From contig PMTF01000008.1 in the NCBI GenBank assembly GCA_003167415.1, forward strand, positions 233 through 62,809: a DNA stretch of 62,577 bases. Direction: 5' to 3'. The translations under genes were made by a program, and so were the position numbers. This DNA comes from Acidimicrobiaceae bacterium. GTDB lineage: Bacteria > Actinomycetota > Acidimicrobiia > Acidimicrobiales > RAAP-2. The notes below the pieces were generated by a model. That model was not told where the DNA came from and did not search any database. It saw only the letters and a program-made list of their open reading frames with translations. This document shows, piece by piece, positions 25,064 to 33,509 of this stretch; position 1 is the stretch's first letter; each line of letters begins with the position of its first letter.

Positions 25064-25177
25064 TCAGCCGTCCCGGTGCACGGCGCCGTCCAGTACCGTG
25101 CCGCATTCCGGACAGACGAGATGGGCGTAACAGGCGTTTTCGCCGCCCTCGCCGGCTTCGCCGCGACCATCAGTCAC
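25064..25177 (-). CDS. Small zinc-ribbon-like protein
   Basis: A 37-codon open frame downstream of the 2-oxoacid:ferredoxin oxidoreductase beta gene, starting GTG after GAGGAG, and containing ENACYAHLVCPECGTVLDG. The C-x5-C-x2-C arrangement with a nearby His suggests a metal-binding ribbon or knuckle. Short proteins with a CYAHLVCPECG-like segment occur in Actinobacteria, but no function is known to me. It could extend further upstream through non-start codons only, so the short form is the best call. Confidence 0.4.
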   Translation of the reverse strand: MTDGRGEAGEGGENACYAHLVCPECGTVLDGAVHRDG

Positions 25178-25223
25178 TGCTCCTCGCAGTTCCGTGGCGC
25201 GGCATCGGTCTCCGCTCGGGCGC

Positions 25224-26279
25224 TTAACGGAAGTCCTCTTGCATCGACGCCAGCGTCGCTGCACCCGGACAGAGCGAGGCGTAGGGAATCTTCGCGAGCG
25301 CACTGGTGGGCGTGGCGTTCAATTCGTGAAGCTCCTTGGCGCTCTCGTCGACGTACAGCAGACCGGTCACGATCTCGCCGCGGCTCTGCCGGTCGCGAAT
25401 GTACTCCTCGACCTTCATGCGATCGTGCGGGTCGTAACCTTCGGGGACCGACCGAAACTGCACGACGCTGCCGTCGTGCATCGTGACCTTGATCGCGTCA
25501 TCGGCGGGGATCTTGGCGCGGATCTCGGCGCGGATCGGCACGAAATCAGTCTGGACCTCTTTCACTTCGTGGTCGCGCATGAACTTGTAGCTCTTGGTCG
25601 AACCTTCGTGGTCGTTGAAGGTCACGCACGGCGAGATTACGTCGATGAGCGCGAAACCGTTGTGCGCGATCGCCGCCTTCACGATCGGCACCAACTGTTC
25701 CTTGTCGCCCGAGAAGCTTCGCGCGATGAACGTCGCACCCAGACTGAGCGCGGTTGTCACGGGATCGATTGGCGCGAGCGCGTTGGCCTCACCCTTTTTC
25801 GGCCGCGAGCCAATGTCCGCCGAGGCCGACATCTGGCCCTTGGTGAGTCCGTAGACGCCGTTGTTCTCGATGATGTAGACCATCTTCACGTTGCGCCGGA
25901 TGCCGTGCATCAGGTGACCGAGCCCGATCGAGAGCGAGTCACCGTCGCCCGAGATGCCGATGTAGGTGAGTTCGCGGTTGGCCGCGATCGCGCCGGTCGC
26001 GATGGGCACCATTCGCCCGTGGGCCGAGTTGAAACCGTGGGCGCCACGCACGAAATAGGTCGGCGTCTTGGACGAGCAACCGATGCCACTCAGTTTGGCG
26101 ATCATGTGCGGCGGCGTCGAGAGCTCCCAGAACGCGTGCACGATCGCCGCGGTGACCGAGTCGTGACCGCAGCCCGCGCAGAGCGTGGACATCTGGCCCT
26201 CGTAGTCGCGAATCGTGAGGCCGAGGTCGTTCTTGGGCAACGGTGAAAGAGGTATCAGGGGCTTGGTGATCGAGGGCAT
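25224..26279 (-). CDS. korB: 2-oxoacid:ferredoxin oxidoreductase, beta subunit
   Basis: A 351-residue thiamine-diphosphate subunit. The N-terminal iron-sulfur/TPP region is LCAGCGHDSVT...GIGCSSKT, and the TPP motif is GDGDSLSIGLGH...ENNGVYGLTKGQ. It oxidatively decarboxylates a 2-oxoacid (2-oxoglutarate-like) to the acyl-CoA and passes electrons to ferredoxin. It lies 2 nt after the alpha subunit gene. Substrate (2-oxoglutarate, pyruvate or branched-chain oxoacids) cannot be settled from sequence; the two-subunit form with a fused gamma-alpha chain is typical of the KorAB type. Confidence 0.88.
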   Translation of the reverse strand: MPSITKPLIPLSPLPKNDLGLTIRDYEGQMSTLCAGCGHDSVTAAIVHAFWELSTPPHMIAKLSGIGCSSKTPTYFVRGAHGFNSAHGRMVPIATGAIAANRELTYIGISGDGDSLSIGLGHLMHGIRRNVKMVYIIENNGVYGLTKGQMSASADIGSRPKKGEANALAPIDPVTTALSLGATFIARSFSGDKEQLVPIVKAAIAHNGFALIDVISPCVTFNDHEGSTKSYKFMRDHEVKEVQTDFVPIRAEIRAKIPADDAIKVTMHDGSVVQFRSVPEGYDPHDRMKVEEYIRDRQSRGEIVTGLLYVDESAKELHELNATPTSALAKIPYASLCPGAATLASMQEDFR

Positions 26280-26281
26280 GG

Positions 26282-28126
26282 TTAGTTCTCCAACTTCGCT
26301 AGAACGCTGTCAACGACCTGCTGGGCGCTGAGGGGGAAGCCACCGTAGGCGAGCACGGGATGCATTTTCTCGATACCGACGCCCGTTTCGATCGAGATGA
26401 GTGAACGAAGTTGGGCGTCACGGTTCTGTTCGACGACGAAGCAGTGCTCGTGCTCTTCGACGAAGGCACGGACCTCGGCCACGAAGGGGAATCCCCGGAC
26501 CCGCAGGAAGTCCGCGGGCAGCCCGGCGTCGGCCAGTTGATCGAGGGCTTCGCGCACCGCGAGGTCGCAGCTGCCGATCGTGATGACGCCGATCGCGGCG
26601 CCGTCACGGCGCTCGATCACCGGGGCCGGCACGTGCGCGGCCGAGGCGGCGTGCTTCTTTTTCAGGCGATCGACGACCTCTTGATACTCCGGCGGGTTCT
26701 CCGTGTAGTGCCCGTACTTGTCGTGGCCCGAGCCCCTGATGAAGTAGGCGCCCTTTTCGTTCGAACCGGGCAACGTCCTGGCGGCGACGAAGTCGTCATT
26801 CGCCGAGTTGTAGCGGAAGAACTCGGACATGCGCGAGAGGTCCTCGTCGGTGAGCACTGGCCCGCGGTCCCACACGTAGGCGTCGTCCCAACGAAGTTCG
26901 GGCACGACCCAGTCGTTCATTCCGATGTCGAGGTCCGAGAGCATGAAGACCGGCGTCTGGAATCGCTCGGCGAGGTCAAAGGCCTGGACGGCGAATTCGA
27001 AGCACTCGTAGGGGTTGGCGGGGAACACGACAATGTGCTTCGTGTCGCCGTGACTGGCGTACGCGCACATCATGATGTCGGCCTGCTGCGTGCGAGTCGG
27101 CATGCCGGTCGAGGGGCCGGTGCGCTGCACGTCAATGATCACGGCCGGGATCTCGGTGTAATAGGCCAAGCCGAGCAATTCGTTCATCAGTGAGATTCCG
27201 GGTCCGGAGGTGGACGTGAAGGCTCTCGCGCCATTCCACCCGGCGCCGAGCACCATGCCGATGGAGGCGATCTCGTCCTCGGCCTGGATGATCAGGTAGT
27301 TGTTGCGCGTGGTGTCCGGGACGTCGGGGTCCTCGCTCGCCACTATCTCGCGCCGGTACCGGGCGCAGAGCTGGATGAAGTTGTCCATGACCGCGGTCGC
27401 CGGCGTGATCGGGTACCAGCCCGCGACGGTGGCGCCGGCGTACAGGCATCCGAGGGCCGCGGCGAGGTTGCCGTTGATCAGGATCGACGTGCCGTTGGCC
27501 TCCATCCGTTCGACGTAGAACGGCAGTGGGCACCGGAAGTGTTCCATGGCGAAGTCGTAGCCGAGGCGCAGGGCTCGTTGGTTCGAATCGCGCAGCGCTT
27601 CGTTGCGCGCGAAGGTCTCGGCGAGCAGATCGGCGACGAGTTCGACGTCGATGCCGACCAACGCGACCACGGCCCCGGCGTAGGCGATGTTCTTCATTAG
27701 GATGCGTTCGCGTGGTGCCTTGAAGTTCTCCAGGCACATCTTCGCGAGTGGGATGCCGAGGAACGTGACGTCGTCACGCGAGAGGTCGGGGTCGAGCGGC
27801 CACGATGAGTCGTAGATGACGTAGCCGCCGTGACGCACGTCGGCGATGTCCTGGGCGTAGGTCTGGGAGTTCATCGCGACCACGAGGTCGTAGTCGAGAG
27901 CCCGCGCGGTGTACCCGGTCCGGTTGACCCGGATTTCGTACCACGTGGGCAGTCCTTGGATGTTCGAAGGGAAGAGGTTCTTCCCCGAGACGGGGATACC
28001 CATGCGAAAGATCGCCTGCATCAAGAGGCTGTTGGCACTGGCCGAACCGGTGCCGTTGACGTTCGCCAGCTTGATGGCGAAGTCGTTCACCTGCGTGCGC
28101 TGATCGCGCACTTCGTCGATCGCCAT
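26282..28126 (-). CDS. korA: 2-oxoacid:ferredoxin oxidoreductase, fused gamma-alpha subunit
   Basis: A 614-residue fusion. The N-terminal gamma domain (about 1-190; NDFAIKLANVNGTGSASANSLL) is followed by the alpha domain beginning with INGNLAAALG and YPITPATAVMD, the substrate/TPP contact region EDEIASIGMVLGAGWNGARA, and a C-terminal domain (IGVITIGSCDLAVREALD). It forms the heterodimer with KorB. The ATG at 28126 follows GAGGGAGTTAGTT and lies just 2 nt past the preceding flavoprotein stop; longer upstream starts would sit inside that gene. Confidence 0.9.
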   Translation of the reverse strand: MAIDEVRDQRTQVNDFAIKLANVNGTGSASANSLLMQAIFRMGIPVSGKNLFPSNIQGLPTWYEIRVNRTGYTARALDYDLVVAMNSQTYAQDIADVRHGGYVIYDSSWPLDPDLSRDDVTFLGIPLAKMCLENFKAPRERILMKNIAYAGAVVALVGIDVELVADLLAETFARNEALRDSNQRALRLGYDFAMEHFRCPLPFYVERMEANGTSILINGNLAAALGCLYAGATVAGWYPITPATAVMDNFIQLCARYRREIVASEDPDVPDTTRNNYLIIQAEDEIASIGMVLGAGWNGARAFTSTSGPGISLMNELLGLAYYTEIPAVIIDVQRTGPSTGMPTRTQQADIMMCAYASHGDTKHIVVFPANPYECFEFAVQAFDLAERFQTPVFMLSDLDIGMNDWVVPELRWDDAYVWDRGPVLTDEDLSRMSEFFRYNSANDDFVAARTLPGSNEKGAYFIRGSGHDKYGHYTENPPEYQEVVDRLKKKHAASAAHVPAPVIERRDGAAIGVITIGSCDLAVREALDQLADAGLPADFLRVRGFPFVAEVRAFVEEHEHCFVVEQNRDAQLRSLISIETGVGIEKMHPVLAYGGFPLSAQQVVDSVLAKLEN

Positions 28127-28128
28127 AA

Positions 28129-29946
28129 CTAACTCCCTCGGTTCGCGCCGCTCGGCGACATCGCGCCGATGCGAATGAAGTTCGCGCTCGCGGCGTAGGG
28201 AATCTGGAGGTCGAAGAGCTCCATGTCCCAGGCGGCCGTCGGGCACCGCTCGGCGCACAGTCCACAGTGGACGCAGACGTTCTCGTCCTTTACCATGACT
28301 CGTCCCGTCTGGGGGAGCGGCGCCGAGACGTACAGGTCCTGGTCGAGGTTGGGCGCCGGCGCGGAAAGTCGTGAGCGGAGGTCGGCTTCGTCGCCGTTAC
28401 TGGTGATGGTCAAGCAATGGACCGGGCAGATGTCGATGCAGGCGTCACACTCGATGCAGGCCGGCGCGTTAAAGGCCGTCTCCACGTCACAGTTGAGACA
28501 GCGCTGCACCTCGTGCACGGTCTGTTCAAGGCTGAATCCCAGTTCGACTTCGAGGTCCAGCGATTCGAAGCGCTTGGTCAACTCCACGTGTGACATCTTT
28601 TGACGCGGCGACGGGTTGTAGTCGTTGTGGTAACTCCACTCGCTCATGCCCATCTTCTGGCTCACCAGGTTCATGCCCTGGGGTGGACGATCGTTCAGGT
28701 CGACGTCCGAGCAAAGGTTGTGGATCGAGATCGCGGCCCCGTGGCCGTGGGCGACGGCCCAGATGATGTTCTTTGGTCCCCACGCGGCGTCGCCACCGAA
28801 GAAGACACCCGAGAGCGTCGATTGCATCGTCACTTCGTCCACGACCGGCATATCCCAATCGCCGAACTCCATGCCGAGGTCGCGTTCGATCCACGGGAAG
28901 GCGTTCTCCTGGCCGATGGCGAGGATCACGTCGTCACAGGGGATAATCACCGTATTCAGCACGGTCGACTGCTTCGCGCCGGGATCCCATTCCAGGACGT
29001 CGAACTCCATCCCGACCAGCTTCCCGTCGTCGATGACGAAGCGCTTCGGCGCGTGGTTCACGATGATCTCGACACCCTCTTCTTCGGCGTCGTCGAGTTC
29101 CCACGTCGACGCCTTGAAGTACTCGCGGGGGCGCCGGGCCATGACCTTGATGTCGGTGCCCCCGAGTCGTCGTGACGAACGACAACAGTCCATCGCGGTG
29201 TTGCCGACGCCGATGATCAAGACCCGGGAACCGATCGAATCGACGTGACCGAAAGCCACCGATTCGAGCCAATCGATGCCGATGTAGATGTGCGACTCGA
29301 CCTCGTCGTGGCGACCGGGGATGTCCAGTTCCTTGCCGCGAGGGGCGCCGACGCCGACGAAGATTGAGTCGAAGCCTTCGGCGAGTAGCGCACGCAGGCT
29401 GGTCACGGGCGTGTTGTAACGGACCTCGACGCCCATGTCGAGGATGACCTGCGTCTCGTCTTCGAGCACTTTGTCAGGTAGACGGAACTCGGGGATGTTC
29501 GTACGCATCAAGCCGCCGGGCTTGGCGAACTGCTCGAACATCACGACCTCGTAGCCGAGCGGCAAGAGGTCATTCGCGACGGTGAGCGATGACGGTCCGG
29601 ATCCGATGCAGGCGATCCGTTTGCCGTTCTTCTCCGTGGGAATGGCCGGGAGACGGTCCGAGATGTCGCCCTTCAAGTCCGAGGCGACCCGCTTCAGTCG
29701 ACAGATGGCCACCGGCTGGCCGTCGACGCGGTCGCGCCGACAGGCCGGCTCACAGGGTCGGTCGCAGGTGCGTCCGAGAATTCCCGGAAAGACGTTGGAC
29801 TCGCGGTTCAACATGTAGGCGTCGTCGAACTGTCCCTGGGCGATCATCCGGATGTAACCGGGCACGTTGGTGTGCGCAGGACAGGCCCACTGGCAGTCCA
29901 CTACCTTGTGGTAGTAACTCGGGTCCTGGTCGTTGGTCGGCTCCAC
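28129..29946 (-). CDS. FAD-dependent oxidoreductase with ferredoxin domains (GltD/NfnB-like)
   Basis: A 605-residue flavoprotein. The N-terminal iron-sulfur domain has CQWACPAHTNVPGY and CDRPCEPACRRDRVDG. An FAD-binding fold (IACIGSGPSSLTVANDL) and a pyridine-nucleotide-binding fold (VLIIGVGNTAMDCCRS) follow. At the C-terminus is a two-cluster ferredoxin domain (CIECDACIDICPVHC and CVHCGLCAERCPTAAWD). It is built to exchange electrons between NAD(P)H and ferredoxin. As first gene of the operon with korA-korB, it is the likely route for reoxidising their reduced ferredoxin. GTG 29946 follows AAGGAGA. Confidence 0.87.
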   Translation of the reverse strand: MEPTNDQDPSYYHKVVDCQWACPAHTNVPGYIRMIAQGQFDDAYMLNRESNVFPGILGRTCDRPCEPACRRDRVDGQPVAICRLKRVASDLKGDISDRLPAIPTEKNGKRIACIGSGPSSLTVANDLLPLGYEVVMFEQFAKPGGLMRTNIPEFRLPDKVLEDETQVILDMGVEVRYNTPVTSLRALLAEGFDSIFVGVGAPRGKELDIPGRHDEVESHIYIGIDWLESVAFGHVDSIGSRVLIIGVGNTAMDCCRSSRRLGGTDIKVMARRPREYFKASTWELDDAEEEGVEIIVNHAPKRFVIDDGKLVGMEFDVLEWDPGAKQSTVLNTVIIPCDDVILAIGQENAFPWIERDLGMEFGDWDMPVVDEVTMQSTLSGVFFGGDAAWGPKNIIWAVAHGHGAAISIHNLCSDVDLNDRPPQGMNLVSQKMGMSEWSYHNDYNPSPRQKMSHVELTKRFESLDLEVELGFSLEQTVHEVQRCLNCDVETAFNAPACIECDACIDICPVHCLTITSNGDEADLRSRLSAPAPNLDQDLYVSAPLPQTGRVMVKDENVCVHCGLCAERCPTAAWDMELFDLQIPYAASANFIRIGAMSPSGANRGS

Positions 29947-30182
29947 GCAGCGTTCTCCTTCAATACAACTCGACAAAGTCCCGCAACGGGCGAAGTACCG
30001 CAATGGGGGCCGAATCTCAGTTTACTCCTCTTATTTTGGGACTTTGGTCGGGTATTCGAGGCCATTCGACCTATGAGCCACGCGCGAAGTTGAGCGATCT
30101 GGCATTCCGTACGGACCAACTCGGACCTGTAAGCGATTCAAAATTCATGCCAGTATGAGGGGACGAAATCGAAAGGATCGCA

Positions 30183-30986
30183 ATGACCGAAGAAGTTGAT
30201 GGAGGGCTGCCCGCATTCGCCGACATTGATGGTACCGGGGTCGCGCATCGCGTGATCGGTGACACCCTGCCGGTGCTCGAAGTCCAACTCAAGTCGGGTC
30301 AGTCGGTGATCTCTCAGGGCGGCGAACTGTCGTGGATGTCACCCACGATCGTGATGACGACCCAGACCGCCGGCGCCGGCGGATCGGGATTCGTTGGGGT
30401 CCTCAAGCGCGCCGTCGCGGGCGGAACGATCTTTATGTCGCAGTACACCGCCTCGGCCGACAACGCGACCGTCGCCTTTGCCACCAAGCTGCCCGGTCGA
30501 ATCATGCCAATTCACATCGACGCCGACAACGAGTACATGGTGTCGCGACACGGCTACTTGGCGAGTACCGACGGCGTGACGCTCAATATCGGATTCCAGC
30601 AAAAGCTCGGGGTGGGCGTCTTCTCCGGCAACGGTTTCATCCTCCAGCGCATCGCCGGCGCCGGAACAGCCTGGATCGAACTCTCCGGCGAGCTCGTCAC
30701 GTACGAACTCGCCGCCGGCGAATCGATTCTGGTCCACCCGGGCCACATCGGACTCTTCGAAGCGAAGGTCACGCTCGACATCCAGATGGTGAAAGGCATC
30801 AAGAACATGTTCTTCGGCGCCGAAGCACTCTTTTTGGCGAAGCTCACCGGTCCGGGCAAGGTCCACCTGCAGACCATGACCCTGCCGGGACTCGCTCACG
30901 CATTGCAGCCGTACATACCGGAACAGAGCAAGAGCGGTGGCGGCGGACTCGGAAACCTGGCCAATCTCCCTTTCAAGCTCGGCTAA
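30183..30986 (+). CDS. AIM24 family protein
   Basis: A 267-residue protein of the AIM24/TIGR00266 family: PVLEVQLKSGQSVISQGGEL, a central glycine-rich segment (GFVGVLKRAVAGGTIFMSQY), VSRHGYLAS, and a Gly-rich C-terminus. The family adopts a TRAP-like beta fold; bacterial function is not known. The ATG has GAAAGGA upstream. It is divergent from the ferredoxin oxidoreductase operon across 236 bp and is probably transcribed alone. Confidence 0.85.
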   Translation: MTEEVDGGLPAFADIDGTGVAHRVIGDTLPVLEVQLKSGQSVISQGGELSWMSPTIVMTTQTAGAGGSGFVGVLKRAVAGGTIFMSQYTASADNATVAFATKLPGRIMPIHIDADNEYMVSRHGYLASTDGVTLNIGFQQKLGVGVFSGNGFILQRIAGAGTAWIELSGELVTYELAAGESILVHPGHIGLFEAKVTLDIQMVKGIKNMFFGAEALFLAKLTGPGKVHLQTMTLPGLAHALQPYIPEQSKSGGGGLGNLANLPFKLG

Positions 30987-31085
30987 ATATCGCGAAGTGC
31001 CTTGAATACGGAGTTCAATCCCGGGGCGGCTGTAACGAGCTGAAGTCCGGTGAGACTGAAACTCCCGTACGCTCAAAGAGAGTCA

Positions 31086-31391
31086 ATGGAGGCCAGTGTG
31101 GACCACGGATCGGTTGTCATCCCCGTCGACGAGACGCCCTTTTCCGATGAGGAGTTGACGGCACTCGCGTTGGCCGCCGAGCCGATCACTGCGCTCGCCG
31201 ACGACGCGGTCGCTTGGGGTGGTGGAGACCTTCGAACACCGTCGCTGCTGCCGAACTGGTACATGCCGTCGCCGTCGTACCAACTTCGGGGCCGCTGGAC
31301 TCGGGCCATTGTTATCACGCTCATTGTTGGATTTCTCGTGATCGACGCTTTCGGCCTTTGCATTACTTCGGGTTTCCTTTCCTTCGCATAG
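31086..31391 (+). CDS. Hypothetical small membrane protein
   Basis: A 101-residue protein with an acidic, soluble N-terminal part (MEASVDHGSVVIPVDETPFS), a PNWYMPSPSY motif and one C-terminal membrane helix (AIVITLIVGFLVIDAFGL). No family is recognised. ATG 31086 is preferred over a start 36 nt upstream; the ribosome-binding purines AAAGAGAG lie just before it. It is separated by 99 bp from the AIM24 gene on the same strand. Confidence 0.6.
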   Translation: MEASVDHGSVVIPVDETPFSDEELTALALAAEPITALADDAVAWGGGDLRTPSLLPNWYMPSPSYQLRGRWTRAIVITLIVGFLVIDAFGLCITSGFLSFA

Positions 31392-31464
31392 CAAACGGTC
31401 GTTGAGCAACGTCATGCTCCAATCCAATTCGCTCGTCATCTCGTAACCGACCCATTCTTCGGGT

Positions 31465-31908
31465 CTAGGAATCAGAAGTACTGCTCGTAACGAATGCTTG
31501 TTGACTAGAGGAGGCGACGTATCGCTGCCAAAACGCCAGCGCCGGCATTCCGATCAGTTCCAAGCCAGTTGCGGCAATGAATATTGGATGTGGTCGACCG
31601 ATCTTGCGCCACGAGATCAGTCGGGCAAAGCCACCCAAGAAAGCGGTCGCCAACACAAGACGCAAGGCCGGATTCTTTCTCTCAATGCTGGGGAGGGACA
31701 ACCAAACAATCGGGGCCACCACAATCCAAAAGACGTTGGTGAACCGGAATTCACTGTCGAGATTCGGCGAGACATTCCCTACGTCACCGGGCAGGGCGGT
31801 AGGTCCCTTGAGAATTGACATCATTCCCGACGCGAAGGGTATGCAGGCGACGAGACCCAATGTGATTTGGAGCAGTCGACGACCGTTCGCTTGACTCACG
31901 TCTGACAT
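31465..31908 (-). CDS. DUF4345-like membrane protein
   Basis: A 147-residue protein with four hydrophobic helices ([50 protein letters not shown] and [18 protein letters not shown]). The [13 protein letters not shown] segment and GGFARLISW motif match the DUF4345 pattern. Function unknown. Transcribed alone, converging on the preceding small membrane protein and divergent from the methyltransferase gene. Confidence 0.65.
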   Translation of the reverse strand: MSDVSQANGRRLLQITLGLVACIPFASGMMSILKGPTALPGDVGNVSPNLDSEFRFTNVFWIVVAPIVWLSLPSIERKNPALRLVLATAFLGGFARLISWRKIGRPHPIFIAATGLELIGMPALAFWQRYVASSSQQAFVTSSTSDS

Positions 31909-32007
31909 CCGCCAATAGTGCCACAGCGAAACGGCGAGTTGGATTCATAGGTCAAATCTTCCGAGCCCTGGTCGCCGCCCCCGCTGGAGGTGACCGGCGG
32001 CCCCGTA

Positions 32008-32030
32008 GATTGTGGATGAACGTCACAATC
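32008..32030 (+). promoter_or_regulatory. Inverted repeat next to the methyltransferase start
   Basis: GATTGTG (32008-32014) and CACAATC (32024-32030) form a perfect 7-bp inverted repeat with a 9-nt spacer, ending 4 nt before the ATG at 32035. It could be an operator or an RNA hairpin covering the start. Confidence 0.35.
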
Positions 32031-32034
32031 GGGG

Positions 32035-32796
32035 ATGGCGAACTTGGCCGAGCACCCACAACTTCACGGCACTTCCGGTTTCGCCGACGGTGAGCGCTAT
32101 CAATTGGCGCGACCGGACTATCCCCGCGACGCCGTGACGTTCCTGGTCGACTCGCTCGGCATTGAAGAGGACTTGCACGTCCTTGACCTCGGCGCGGGCA
32201 CCGGAATCTTTACCGGACAGTTGGTTCAGTTTTGCGCGAACATCACGGCAGTCGAACCAACACCGGGAATGCGAAAGGTACTGAGCGAACGTCTGCCGAC
32301 TGTGAATGTCCTTGACGGTCGCGACGTCGCGATTCCACTCCCTGACGCGACGGTCGACTGCGTGGTCGTGGCTCAGGCCTTTCACTGGTTCGACGCACCA
32401 GTGGCTCTGGAGGAGATTCACCGAGTCCTGGTCGAAGGCGGTCGCCTCGGCGTCTTATGGAACGAACGCGACGAATCGATTCCGTGGGTCGCCGAACTGG
32501 GAGAGGCCATGCGCTGGCCGACTCACCAGCCATACAACGTGGGTCAAGACTTCACACCGATCTTGTCGTCGGGACCGTTCGTCAACATTGAGCGGAGGAA
32601 GTTCAACCATCGCCAGCTTCTCGATCACGAGGGACTCTACCAACGAGTCCTCACGACCAGTTACATCGCGGTGATGGACGACGACGAACAGCGAACGTTG
32701 ATGCGCGACGTCAAGAGGGTGGTGGTCCCGCTGCCCGAGCGGATCGAGTTGCCCTACGTCACCGACGTATACCGTGCGACCGCCATGCTGCGTTAG
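32035..32796 (+). CDS. Class I SAM-dependent methyltransferase
   Basis: A 253-residue methyltransferase of the UbiE/trans-aconitate type. The FADGERYQLARPDYP start is typical of this group, motif I is VLDLGAGTGIFTG, then VEPTPGMRKVL, and CVVVAQAFHWFD precedes VLVEGGRLGVLWNERD. The substrate is unknown. No ordinary ribosome-binding site is placed well upstream (GGGG is immediately adjacent), so a leaderless message or a slightly later start is possible. Confidence 0.85.
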   Translation: MANLAEHPQLHGTSGFADGERYQLARPDYPRDAVTFLVDSLGIEEDLHVLDLGAGTGIFTGQLVQFCANITAVEPTPGMRKVLSERLPTVNVLDGRDVAIPLPDATVDCVVVAQAFHWFDAPVALEEIHRVLVEGGRLGVLWNERDESIPWVAELGEAMRWPTHQPYNVGQDFTPILSSGPFVNIERRKFNHRQLLDHEGLYQRVLTTSYIAVMDDDEQRTLMRDVKRVVVPLPERIELPYVTDVYRATAMLR

Positions 32797-32835
32797 TCGC
32801 GACGCGTATTGCCACTGAGCAGTTCTGTCTGATGT

Positions 32836-33426
32836 TCAAGGTGCGAAAGTGAGGCCGAGCGCGCCTAAGGCCATTTCTTCGAGTATCGATCGCGTGGTTT
32901 CAGTATCGCGATGCGACGCGCTGTGCGGCGTCGAATTAATCAGCCCGAACACTGCTTGGATCTTGGTGCGCGCAACCCCTTCGCCGAGTGTTGGATCGAT
33001 CTGGCGAAGGACCTCGACCCAGACTTCGAGATACGCCCGTTGAAGACGGCTCACGGTACGAGCGTCCTCGGGTGCGAGGTTGGAGAAATCGTGATCCTGT
33101 ATTCGAATCAGGTCACGGTCGCGTAGGGCGAAATCAGTGTGGAACGCAATGAGTAGCTTCAGTGATTCAAACGACGACACATTCTTGGATCGTCGCGTCC
33201 CTTGCTCGAGAAGCTGTTGACTCACAGCAATGAGGAGATCGGCCAGCAGGGCCTCTTTACTGGCGAAGTGTCGGTACACGGCCGGGCCGCTGACGTCGGC
33301 CTCGGCGGCGAGATCCTCCATGGAAACCGCTCGGAAGCCTCGCTCGGCAAAGAGTCGCGAGGCGGCTCGAACGAGCTGGAGGCGCCGTTCCGCCTTCATG
33401 CGACTGCGCCGGGTCACCTCGTTCAT
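32836..33426 (-). CDS. TetR-family regulator of the leucine/ketone catabolism operon
   Basis: A 196-residue TetR protein with an N-terminal helix-turn-helix (AASRLFAERGFRAVSMEDLA...VSGPAVYRHFASKEALL, about residues 20-65) and a helical C-terminal ligand domain. It is transcribed away from the acyl-CoA carboxylase operon, with an extended palindrome between them, the standard arrangement for a local repressor. The same gene order (TetR beside accD1-accA1) is known in mycobacteria. The effector is probably an acyl-CoA or pathway intermediate. Confidence 0.88.
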   Translation of the reverse strand: MNEVTRRSRMKAERRLQLVRAASRLFAERGFRAVSMEDLAAEADVSGPAVYRHFASKEALLADLLIAVSQQLLEQGTRRSKNVSSFESLKLLIAFHTDFALRDRDLIRIQDHDFSNLAPEDARTVSRLQRAYLEVWVEVLRQIDPTLGEGVARTKIQAVFGLINSTPHSASHRDTETTRSILEEMALGALGLTFAP

Positions 33427-33468
33427 TCACCTATCTCCCTCTGGACGAAGCGGTACTTCGTTGGTACA

Positions 33469-33500
33469 CTATTTCAGTTAATCATAACTAACTCAAATAG
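33469..33500. promoter_or_regulatory. TetR-type operator palindrome
   Basis: CTATTTCAGTTA (33469-33480) and TAACTCAAATAG (33489-33500) are inverted repeats matching at 11 of 12 positions with an 8-nt spacer. The site lies in the 83-bp gap between the regulator and the carboxylase operon and ends next to the ribosome-binding site AGGGGGA, so binding would block expression of the operon and probably the regulator too. Confidence 0.65.
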
Positions 33501-33509
33501 GGGGACCAC

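Noticed and set aside
25194-26246. Long plus-strand open frame (about 350 codons) opposite korB
   Set aside because: It mirrors the korB codon pattern, is Arg/His/Val-rich without any recognisable motif, and korB is unambiguous.
26411-27193. Plus-strand open frame opposite korA
   Set aside because: Composition typical of antisense frames in GC-rich genes; no motif.
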